Assembly: GCA_964579295.1 (NCBI GenBank)
Contig: CAZOGK010000015.1
Location: forward strand, 16,218 to 80,217
Direction: 5' to 3'
Length of the DNA stretch: 64,000 nucleotides
From: JAAYYY01 sp964579295
GTDB taxonomy: Bacteria; Chloroflexota; Anaerolineae; Promineifilales; Promineifilaceae
This document shows, piece by piece, positions 15,698-23,345 of the stretch; within the stretch, counting starts at the first letter, position 1; every line of letters starts with the position of its first letter. The position numbers and the translations under genes are program-made. Under the pieces are notes generated by a model. It saw only the letters and a program-made list of their open reading frames with translations, had not been told where the DNA came from and searched no databases.

Positions 15698-17866
15698 ATG
15701 GATGTTTTTACAGCGGCATCGCATCACGATGTCCTGGTTCTACTCTTCCAGTTAGCGCTTTTGCTTTTTGCCGCCCGCGCCTTGGGTGAAGTGGCCCAGC
15801 GCCTGGGCCAGCCGTCGGTGGTGGGCGAGATTCTGGCGGGCATTATTCTCGGCCCATCGCTCATCAGCAGCATTTTTCCGGCGCTGGGGACCTGGATCGT
15901 GCCACAGACGGAAGTGCAGGGTTATTTGCTGGAGGTGGTCAGCCTGCTCGGCGCGCTCTTCCTGCTGCTGATTACCGGGCTGGAAACCGACCTGGCGCTG
16001 ATCCGCCGCCACGCGCGCACGGCCATCGGCGTCTCCTACGGCGGCATCATCACCACCTTTACCAGCGGCTTCATTCTGGGCATGCTGCTGCCCGATTTCC
16101 TGCTGGCCGACCCCAACGAGCGGCTGGTCTTTGCCCTCTTTGTAGCGACGGCCATGTCGATCTCGGCCATCCCGGTCATCGCCAAGGTGCTGATGGACCT
16201 CAACCTGATGCGGCGCGACATCGGCCAGACGATTATCGCCGCCGGCATGAGCGACGATACGACCGGCTGGATTTTGCTGTCGGTGGTCGCCGGTCTGGCG
16301 AGCGGGCAGGCTATCTCCGCCGGCTCGGTGCTGGCGACGGTCGGCAGCGTGCTGGGTTTCCTCGTCTTCAGCTTCACCGTCGGGCGCTGGCTCGTCAAGC
16401 GGCTGCTCGACTTCGTGCAGGACGAGGTGATCAGCCAGGACCGGCTGCTAACGCTGGTGCTGGTGATGACCTTCACCTGGGGCGCGCTGACGCAGGCGCT
16501 CAACCTGGAAGCGGTGCTGGGCGCGTTTATCATGGGCATTATCTTCGCCCAGATGCCGCGGCTGCCGGAGAAGGTCCATCATCAGCTAGAGAGCGTCGCC
16601 CTGGGCATCTTCGCGCCCATCTTTTTTGCGACGGCCGGGCTGAAAGTCAACATCCTCAATTTGCTTGAGCCGCAGCTTATCCTCATCGCGCTCCTGGTCA
16701 TCCTCATCGCTACCCTGGGCAAGGTGGTGGGCACCTACGCCGGCGCGCGGCTCATCGGCCGGCGCGACCATTGGACGTCGCTCAGCTTTGGCGCGGGCCT
16801 CAACGCGCGCGGGGCCATGGAAATCATCATCGCCACCATCGGCCTACAGCTGGGCATCCTCAGCCAGGATATGTTCTCGATTATCGTCATCATGGCAATG
16901 GCTACGTCGCTAATGGCGCCGGCAGCGCTGCGCTGGGTGCTGAAGCGGGTACAGCCGGAACAGCAGGAGCTGGAACGGCTGCGGCGCGAAGAGATGGCCG
17001 TCGGCAGCCTGGTAGCGGACATACACCGCGTGCTGCTGCCGGTGCGCCGCCGCGACGACGGCGACGACCGTGCCGCCCTCAAGACGGTCGAGGCGCGGCT
17101 GCTGGAGCGCATTGGCGTCCATACCAACATATCGGTGACACTCTTCAACGTGGCCGAGCCAGGCGAGCGGGCGCTGGGCGCCGCCTACCTGCGCGAGATA
17201 GCCGGCATCTTTGAAGGGAGCGAAGTGGTGCGCAAAGTCGTGGAAAGCACGGATAGCGCCGGCGCCCTTCTGGACGAGGCGGCCAAGGATTACGACCTGC
17301 TGGTGCTGGGCGCCTCCGAGCGCCATCGCGACAGCGACGTGCTGTTCAGTCCGCTGGTCGATACGCTGGTCCGCCTCTCGCCGGCGCCGACGATGGTGGT
17401 ACAGGGGCCGCGCCAGCTACAGGATTGGGGGCCCGAGCGGATACTGGTGCCGGTGACGGGAACGGATGCCTCGCGCCACGCGGCCGAGCTGGCCTTTGCG
17501 CTGGCGCGACCGGGCCAGAAGTCGGTGCTGATCCTGAACGTGGTCGAGTATGAGGAAGGGGACTACGACTACCGCGGCACGGCCGGCCCCGCCCTGCGCG
17601 TGCGGCGGCACGAGCGGGCGCAGCAGATTACAGGTGGCCTGGCGGAGCTGGGCGGTCTCTACGACGTGCAGGCCCTTACGCTGGTGGAAGAAGGGCGCAA
17701 CCCGGATGACGCTATTCTGCAGGTTGCCGAACGCGAGCAGATTGACCTCATTGTCCTCGGCACCGACCTGCGCCCCGGTTCGACCCGCCTCTTCCTCGGC
17801 CCGCGCGTCGAGAATATCCTGATGCGCGCCGATTGCCCGGTCGTTATCCTGAACACAGGCCTATAG
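15698..17866 (+). CDS. CPA2-type cation:proton antiporter with two C-terminal universal-stress domains
   Basis: 722 residues; AAGGAG 7 bases before the ATG. Residues about 10-410 form a 12-13 helix Na+/H+ (Kef/NapA-like) exchanger domain: GQPSVVGEILAGIILGPSL near the N terminus, LLITGLETDLALIRRHART, and MSDDTTGWILL where paired acidic residues occupy the place of the ion-binding pair. GAGLNARGAMEIIIATIG follows. Residues about 430-565 and 575-722 are universal stress protein (UspA) domains; the second ends with a nucleotide-binding-like GTDLRPGSTRLFLGPRVENI. Such tails are thought to gate transport in response to nucleotides such as ATP or c-di-AMP. Ion (Na+ or K+) not determined. Confidence 0.9.
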   Translation: MDVFTAASHHDVLVLLFQLALLLFAARALGEVAQRLGQPSVVGEILAGIILGPSLISSIFPALGTWIVPQTEVQGYLLEVVSLLGALFLLLITGLETDLALIRRHARTAIGVSYGGIITTFTSGFILGMLLPDFLLADPNERLVFALFVATAMSISAIPVIAKVLMDLNLMRRDIGQTIIAAGMSDDTTGWILLSVVAGLASGQAISAGSVLATVGSVLGFLVFSFTVGRWLVKRLLDFVQDEVISQDRLLTLVLVMTFTWGALTQALNLEAVLGAFIMGIIFAQMPRLPEKVHHQLESVALGIFAPIFFATAGLKVNILNLLEPQLILIALLVILIATLGKVVGTYAGARLIGRRDHWTSLSFGAGLNARGAMEIIIATIGLQLGILSQDMFSIIVIMAMATSLMAPAALRWVLKRVQPEQQELERLRREEMAVGSLVADIHRVLLPVRRRDDGDDRAALKTVEARLLERIGVHTNISVTLFNVAEPGERALGAAYLREIAGIFEGSEVVRKVVESTDSAGALLDEAAKDYDLLVLGASERHRDSDVLFSPLVDTLVRLSPAPTMVVQGPRQLQDWGPERILVPVTGTDASRHAAELAFALARPGQKSVLILNVVEYEEGDYDYRGTAGPALRVRRHERAQQITGGLAELGGLYDVQALTLVEEGRNPDDAILQVAEREQIDLIVLGTDLRPGSTRLFLGPRVENILMRADCPVVILNTGL

Positions 17867-17933
17867 AGCGTTTTGCTTTGCTGCGGTAAGCGCGCTGGGC
17901 GAGCCGTGTAAGTTGGTGCAAGAAGGGAGGGCG

Positions 17934-20096
17934 ATGGATAGCCGGCAACTAGTCAAGGCAATTGCCCGTGAAGTGGGCGTTGCGCCGCTGCAGGTAGAGG
18001 CGACGGTCGAGCTGCTCGACGCGGCCAACACCATCCCCTTCATCGCGCGCTACCGCAAAGAGGCGACGGGCAGCCTGGACGAGACGCAGCTGCGGGTCAT
18101 TGCCGAGCGGCTGCAGCAGGGGCGGGCGCTGGCCGCGCGGCGCGAGACCGTGCTGGCGCGGGTCGAGAGCCTGGGCCAGCTCACGCCCGAGCTGCGGCGG
18201 CAGATCGAGGGGGCGGCGACGCTGACGCTGCTGGAAGACCTCTACCAGCCCTATCGGCCGCGGCGGCGCACGCGGGCCAGCGCGGCGCGGGAGAAAGGGC
18301 TGCAGCCGCTGGCGGAGCTGATCGTGGCCCAGGAGAAGACGCGGCAGACGCTGGCCGAGCTGGCCCGGCCCTTCCTGAGCGAAAGCGCGCCGACCGCAGA
18401 GGATGCCTGGGCCGGCGCGCGCGACATCGTGGCCGAGATGATCAGCGACCACCCCCAGGTGCGCGGCGAGACGCGTGAGAAGGCGCTGCGCTGGGCGGTG
18501 CTACGCGCCGAGAAGCGGGATGGGGCCGAGGACGCGCGCGGCGTCTACCGACATTATTACGCTTTCGAGGCCGCCGTGGACCAGCTACGGCCGCATCAGG
18601 TCCTGGCAATCAATCGCGGTGAAGCGGAAGAAGTGCTGCGCGTCCAGGTAGAGCTGGCCGAGCGCGACTGGCTGCTGCCGGCGAAAAGCGCCTTCCCACC
18701 CCACTTTCGCTCGCCGCTGTGCAGCCAGCTAGAGGCGGCGATTGCCGACGCCGGGCCGCGGCTGCTGGCGCCGGCCATCGTGCGCGACGTGCGGCGCACA
18801 GTGACCGAACGGGCCGAAGCGCACGCCATCGAGGTCTTTGCCGCCAACTTGCGCAGCCTGCTGCTGCAGCCGCCGCTGGCGGGCCAGATTGTGCTGGGCA
18901 TCGACCCGGGCTTCCGCACCGGCTGCAAGGCCGCGGTGGTGGACGCCACGGGCAAACTGCTGGATACGGCGACGATTTACCCCCACCCGCCGCAAGCGCA
19001 GCGGGCGCTGGCGCTTAAACGGCTGGCGGCGCTGGTGCGGCAACATGGCGTCACGCTGCTGGCTATCGGCAACGGAACGGCCTCACGCGAGACGGAGCTG
19101 CTGGCAGCCGAGCTGATTGGCTTGCTGCAGCCGACCGGGCAGGCGCCGCACTACCTGATCGCCAACGAGGCGGGAGCCAGCGTCTACAGCGCCAGCGAGC
19201 TGGCACGCGCCGAGCTGCCAGAGCTGGACGTGACGCTGCGCGGCGCTGTCTCCATTGCCCGCCGCGTGCAGGACCCGCTGGCGGAGCTGGTGAAGATCGA
19301 CCCGCGCTCGATTGGCGTCGGCCTCTACCAGCACGACGTGGACCAGAAGACGCTGGCAGAAACGCTCGACTGGGTGGTCAGCTCGGCGGTCAACCAGGTG
19401 GGCGTCGACGTGAACACGGCCTCGCCGGCGCTGCTGGCCTACGTCTCCGGCATTGGGCCGGCGCTGGCGCGGCGTATCGTCGCCCACCGTGAAGCGCACG
19501 GCCCCTTTGCCAGCCGGGAGGCGCTCAGGGCGGTCGGCGGCCTTGGCCCGAAGAGCTACGAGCAGGCGGCCGGCTTCCTGCGCGTGCATGGCGGCGACAA
19601 CCCGCTGGACGCCAGCGCCATCCACCCCGAGAGCTACGCCGTCGCCAACCGGCTGCTGGCGCGGGCCGGGCTGCCGGCCGGCACGCCGCCACAGGCTAGG
19701 GCCGAGCCACTGGCGGCGCTGCGGCAGCGGCAGTCGCTGGCCGAGCTGGCCGCGGCGCTGGGAACGGGCGCACCGACGCTGGAGGATATCTTCGAACAGC
19801 TGGTGCGGCCCGGGCGTGACCCGCGCCAGGACGCGCCGCCGCCGATCCTGCGCAGCGACGTGATGAGCATGGAGGACCTGCAGCCGGGGATGCGGCTCAA
19901 GGGGACAGTGCGCAACGTCGTCGATTTCGGCGCTTTCATCGACGTGGGGGTGAAGGAGGACGGGCTGCTGCATCGCAGCCAGAAGCCGCGCACCGTTACG
20001 CTGCAGGTGGGCGACGTGGTCGAGGTGGAGATCCTCAAGGTCGAGCCGGAGCGCGGGCGTATCAGCCTGGCCTGGCCCGGTTTCACCCGCTCCTAG
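17934..20096 (+). CDS. tex: Tex-family S1 RNA-binding protein
   Basis: 720 residues from ATG 17934, with GGGAGG just upstream; an in-frame GTG at 17913 has no ribosome site. The N-terminal Tex helical region carries the family hallmark FIARYRKEATGSLDETQLR. A YqgF/RNase H-like domain (GIDPGFRTGCKAAVVD) is followed by helix-hairpin-helix repeats (VNTASPALLAYVSGIGPALA, LRAVGGLGPKSYEQAAGFL) and a C-terminal S1 domain (LKGTVRNVVDFGAFIDVGV). Tex proteins bind nucleic acid and affect transcription and stress tolerance; the molecular role is only partly known. The stop lies 11 bases from the convergent channel gene. Confidence 0.96.
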   Translation: MDSRQLVKAIAREVGVAPLQVEATVELLDAANTIPFIARYRKEATGSLDETQLRVIAERLQQGRALAARRETVLARVESLGQLTPELRRQIEGAATLTLLEDLYQPYRPRRRTRASAAREKGLQPLAELIVAQEKTRQTLAELARPFLSESAPTAEDAWAGARDIVAEMISDHPQVRGETREKALRWAVLRAEKRDGAEDARGVYRHYYAFEAAVDQLRPHQVLAINRGEAEEVLRVQVELAERDWLLPAKSAFPPHFRSPLCSQLEAAIADAGPRLLAPAIVRDVRRTVTERAEAHAIEVFAANLRSLLLQPPLAGQIVLGIDPGFRTGCKAAVVDATGKLLDTATIYPHPPQAQRALALKRLAALVRQHGVTLLAIGNGTASRETELLAAELIGLLQPTGQAPHYLIANEAGASVYSASELARAELPELDVTLRGAVSIARRVQDPLAELVKIDPRSIGVGLYQHDVDQKTLAETLDWVVSSAVNQVGVDVNTASPALLAYVSGIGPALARRIVAHREAHGPFASREALRAVGGLGPKSYEQAAGFLRVHGGDNPLDASAIHPESYAVANRLLARAGLPAGTPPQARAEPLAALRQRQSLAELAAALGTGAPTLEDIFEQLVRPGRDPRQDAPPPILRSDVMSMEDLQPGMRLKGTVRNVVDFGAFIDVGVKEDGLLHRSQKPRTVTLQVGDVVEVEILKVEPERGRISLAWPGFTRS

Positions 20097-20107
20097 CTAC
20101 CCGGCGC

Positions 20108-21709
20108 TCAGGCGGGCGGCGGCGCTTGCGCAACGCGGTGGGCGTAGATGGCGATGGCAGCGTGATGGGCCAGGGTCATGGGCGCGCGGTTGTAGAGATA
20201 GTAGCGGGCGAGACTATCCGGCAGAACCAGGCAGACGGCGCCCAGAAGCTGCCCGGCGGCCACCAGGGGGCAGACGACAGAGACGCCACCGGCCTTTATG
20301 TTAAGTTCCGTCGCCGGCTCCAGATCGACGGCGTAGAGGTCGGGCAGGCGAAGGAGATTGGCGATAGCCCGGCCGAGCAGCCCTTCCCCGAAGGTCACGA
20401 TTTCCTTGGGCGCGAGTTCTTCCCGGCCGGCGAGAGCCAGCCGGCGCAGCACCCCATCTTCAAGCTGGTGCACCGAGGCCTGCACGGCGGAAAAGTCACG
20501 CACGAGGGCGTCGGCAAGTAAGGCGGCGACGGCGGCGGCGGTAGGCTGGTTGGAGAGCTGCTGGGCCACCGTTTCCAGCGTAATCAGACCCTGATTCGTC
20601 TCGCGCGCGAGCTGATCCAGCCGCTGGCTGAGGTCACGCAGCCGCAGCTCCAGATCCTGCTGGTGTTCCTGAATCTGGGTCGCGTCGTCGACGACGAGGA
20701 CAGAGGTCAGACTGGCGGTAAAGACGCCTGTTACCGTCAGGCCGAGCAGCACGAGGCCGACTGTGACCAGCCGGCCAATGCCTGTGGCCGGATTGTAGAG
20801 ATCGGCGAAGCCGCCGGTAACTACGGTGGTAAAGCTCCACCAGAGGCTCTCCTGGAAGCTGAGCAACGAGTCGTCGTAGGCCGCTTCCAGCAGCCGGATG
20901 CTGAGGGCGCCGAAGAAGAGCAGGGCAAAGGCGATAGCCAGCGCCCGCTTGAGCAGGCTAATCTGGAAGGTCTCGGCGAGCTTATCCAGGCCGCTGAAGC
21001 TGAAGGTGAGCAGGTAGAGGGCGCGGCGGAGACGCAGGTAGCGCAGGAAGCGGCCGATACGCAGCAGCCGGCCAAAGCGGAGGAAATGGGTGAACGGCAG
21101 CGAGGCGACAAAGTCAATCCAATAGCGACGGATATACCAGCGGCGGTCGTCGGCATGGGCCAGACGCAAGAAGAAGTCGCCGAGCAGGAAGAGCGCAATG
21201 GCCGTGTCGACGGCGATAATCGTCTGCACGGTGCGCGCCGGCAGCGGCAGCAGCAGCTCGATGGTAGTCAGCGCAACGGCGATGAGAATGGCGGCGAAGA
21301 CGGCCGCGTCGAGCCGCAGGAGACGACGGCGGTTGCCGAGCCGGGCCGCCAGCCGGTCGCGCAGCCGGCGCTCGCGCAGCGCCTCGTCAATCTCTGCCAG
21401 GCGCGCGGTCAACGCCTCCCACTCGCTGGTCGTGCGGTCGATCTGCAGGCGAGCCTGCTCGACCAGCAGCGGCCGCCCGCCATCGACGTAGAGGTTGAAC
21501 GCCCGCTCGCCTTCCAGCAGCCGCTCTTCGATGCCGGCAATCTCCTGCTGCAGCGCGCCGCGCATCTGCTGCAGGGTGGCCTCGCTGCAGTCGAGGAGCC
21601 GCCAGTTGCGGGTGCGCCGGGTAACAGCAGCCACGTCAATGCGGCGCTGGTCGAGCGCCGGGACGGCCTCGGCAGGGGTGAGCGGGGAAGTGGTCGGTTG
21701 CAGGTCCAT
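20108..21709 (-). CDS. Voltage-gated-type ion channel with altered selectivity filter and C-terminal GAF domain
   Basis: 533 residues; AGGAAGGAACT precedes the ATG. Residues 35-125 are a charged, partly coiled N-terminal region. Helices S1-S6 run from about 134 to 342; S4 is marked by Arg spaced along FLRFGRLLRIGRFLRYLRLRR (208-228, quoted in part as RLLRIGRFLRYLRLRR). The pore loop is SLWWSFTTVVTGGFADLYNP (288-306): where KcsA has TVGYGD this protein has TGGFAD, so the second filter Gly is Ala and Val is Gly. A coiled coil (345-372) leads to a GAF-like domain (about 385-530) that could bind a small ligand. It follows the glycosidase-like gene by 10 bases in the same direction, so the two are probably co-transcribed. 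Ion selectivity is uncertain. Confidence 0.85.
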   Translation of the reverse strand: MDLQPTTSPLTPAEAVPALDQRRIDVAAVTRRTRNWRLLDCSEATLQQMRGALQQEIAGIEERLLEGERAFNLYVDGGRPLLVEQARLQIDRTTSEWEALTARLAEIDEALRERRLRDRLAARLGNRRRLLRLDAAVFAAILIAVALTTIELLLPLPARTVQTIIAVDTAIALFLLGDFFLRLAHADDRRWYIRRYWIDFVASLPFTHFLRFGRLLRIGRFLRYLRLRRALYLLTFSFSGLDKLAETFQISLLKRALAIAFALLFFGALSIRLLEAAYDDSLLSFQESLWWSFTTVVTGGFADLYNPATGIGRLVTVGLVLLGLTVTGVFTASLTSVLVVDDATQIQEHQQDLELRLRDLSQRLDQLARETNQGLITLETVAQQLSNQPTAAAVAALLADALVRDFSAVQASVHQLEDGVLRRLALAGREELAPKEIVTFGEGLLGRAIANLLRLPDLYAVDLEPATELNIKAGGVSVVCPLVAAGQLLGAVCLVLPDSLARYYLYNRAPMTLAHHAAIAIYAHRVAQAPPPA

Positions 21710-21719
21710 AGTTCCTTCC

Positions 21720-23246
21720 TTAGTGATGGCGGGGGACGCGGGCGCGGCGCCCGTGCAGCAGCGCCAGAGCGCCGGCGCTGGCGAGGGCCAGCAGCATCAG
21801 GATGACGGCCAGCCATAACGGCGCGGCGCGCTGGGCGGCGGGCGCAGCGGCGCCGGCAGCGGCGGGAAGCGGCGTGGCCGTGGCGCGGCTGAGCAGCTGC
21901 GGCGCTCTTGCCGCGGACGAAAGGGGCGCCGCTTCCACGACGAAGACGGGCGGCCCGCCGATGATACACTCCTCGTAGCAGCGAGCGCCGCCCAGGGCAA
22001 TCTCATAGCTGGCGGCGCTGGCCGCCAGTGGCTCTTCCGCCCCAGACAGCGCCACCAGACGCGCGCTGTCGGCCAACGCCGGCAGGCGCACGGTCAGCGC
22101 CGCCGGGCCACGGCTCCAGAGAACGCGCGTCACCCGGTCCGCATGGCTGAAGGTGACCAGATGGTAGTCGGGCGTGCTGCTGGCGGAAACAGTTGTGAAG
22201 TCGCGCAACAGGCGGATGGCGGCGCGCTGGGCGGCGAAGGCCGGGCGCTCGCTGAAGTCGGCGCGCAGCAGGCCAAAGCTCTCGCCGCCCGGCTCGACGA
22301 GCACGTCGGAGAATTTGTAGACGCCAATGCTTTCGACGCCGGCGGCAAAGGCCAGCGCCTGCGCCTGGACGAGAAACCAGGCCTGCTGCTCCAGATCGAC
22401 CGTGAACTGGGGCCGCTCGACCGGCCAGAGCGGGTCAAGTGTGGGCGCCGCGTTGGTCTCGTTGATCCAGATAGGCTTGGCCAGCCCGTGCCGGCGCTGG
22501 ATGGCGTCCATCTCGGCAATGACGGCGGGCACGCTTTCGGTGCGGAAGTAGATGTGCAGGGAGAGCACGTCGAAGTAGTAATCGTGGGCAGCCGCATCGG
22601 GGTCGGCGGCGGCGACCTGGAGGAGGCGGTCGAGATATTGCTCGCGCCCAGCGGCCACGTCGTGCCAGTAGGTGAGGCCGGCGAGATGAATGGTCACCTG
22701 CGGGTCGCGCTCCTTCATGACGAGATAGGCCACCTGCAGCAGCCGGTAGTAATCCTCAACCGAGCCTTCAAACTCGTTGCCATAGACGCCCACGTCGATG
22801 TCCGGCTCGTTCCAGATAATCCAGCGGTGGATGCCGCGCGCGCTATAGTAATCGACGAGTTTACGCACAAAGTCGGCCCATAAGTTGCCCGGGTCGTCGG
22901 GCGGCAGGTAGAGGCCGCGCGGCACGCCACTGTAGATGGCGCCGTCGGTGGCCCAGGGCGGCGTGTGCTTGATCAGGCCGACGATTTCGCGGTTGGCCGC
23001 CGCGCCGTCACGCAGCCACTCTTCCATGACGTGCAGCGTATTCCAGTCGTCCGGCCCCTCCGGCTGAATCTCGCTCCAGTAGAAGAGGATGCGCTCCCAG
23101 CCGGCGCCGAGATCGGCCGCCTGCTCCGGCGACCAGAAGGCTTCGACAATGCCGAAACGAGGCGGCCCATTAGCCGCCGCGCCGCTCTGTGCGAGCAGGA
23201 TAGTCAGGAGAGCAATGCTGGCGCCAAGAAAGGTTACACGTTGCAT
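21720..23246 (-). CDS. Membrane-anchored glycoside hydrolase clan A-like protein
   Basis: 508 residues from the ATG at 23246, which opens a signal peptide (MQRVTFLGASIALLTILLAQ). A (beta/alpha)8 glycosidase fold is indicated by FGIVEAFWSPEQAADLG, then WIIWNEPD with Glu147 as candidate acid/base and KPIWINETNAAP with Glu263 as candidate nucleophile. The NEP and E-at-strand-7 pattern is that of clan GH-A (GH5/GH39/GH42-like). After a Pro/Ala-rich linker (about 445-475) a single helix (about 477-498) and basic tail anchor it facing outward. Substrate unknown; beta-xylosidic or beta-glucosidic links are typical of relatives. Next gene is the ion channel, 10 bases on; the helicase gene diverges on the other side. 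Confidence 0.8.
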   Translation of the reverse strand: MQRVTFLGASIALLTILLAQSGAAANGPPRFGIVEAFWSPEQAADLGAGWERILFYWSEIQPEGPDDWNTLHVMEEWLRDGAAANREIVGLIKHTPPWATDGAIYSGVPRGLYLPPDDPGNLWADFVRKLVDYYSARGIHRWIIWNEPDIDVGVYGNEFEGSVEDYYRLLQVAYLVMKERDPQVTIHLAGLTYWHDVAAGREQYLDRLLQVAAADPDAAAHDYYFDVLSLHIYFRTESVPAVIAEMDAIQRRHGLAKPIWINETNAAPTLDPLWPVERPQFTVDLEQQAWFLVQAQALAFAAGVESIGVYKFSDVLVEPGGESFGLLRADFSERPAFAAQRAAIRLLRDFTTVSASSTPDYHLVTFSHADRVTRVLWSRGPAALTVRLPALADSARLVALSGAEEPLAASAASYEIALGGARCYEECIIGGPPVFVVEAAPLSSAARAPQLLSRATATPLPAAAGAAAPAAQRAAPLWLAVILMLLALASAGALALLHGRRARVPRHH

Positions 23247-23287
23247 AGAAGCTGCGTCCAGAGATGGTTCGCGACGGTGCGCGCCCG

Positions 23288-23293
23288 TATAAT
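23288..23293 (+). promoter_or_regulatory. Consensus -10 TATAAT in the glycosidase/helicase divergent spacer
   Basis: TATAAT at 23288-23293 faces the helicase gene (start 23346, leader about 45 bases). Read on the other strand the same bases give TATTAT, so it could serve the divergent gene too. No good -35 box is seen in either direction. Confidence 0.45.
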
Positions 23294-23345
23294 AGCACAG
23301 TTGGGCGCGCCGTCTGGTAAGGGGGAGGTGAGCACGAGGAAAAGG

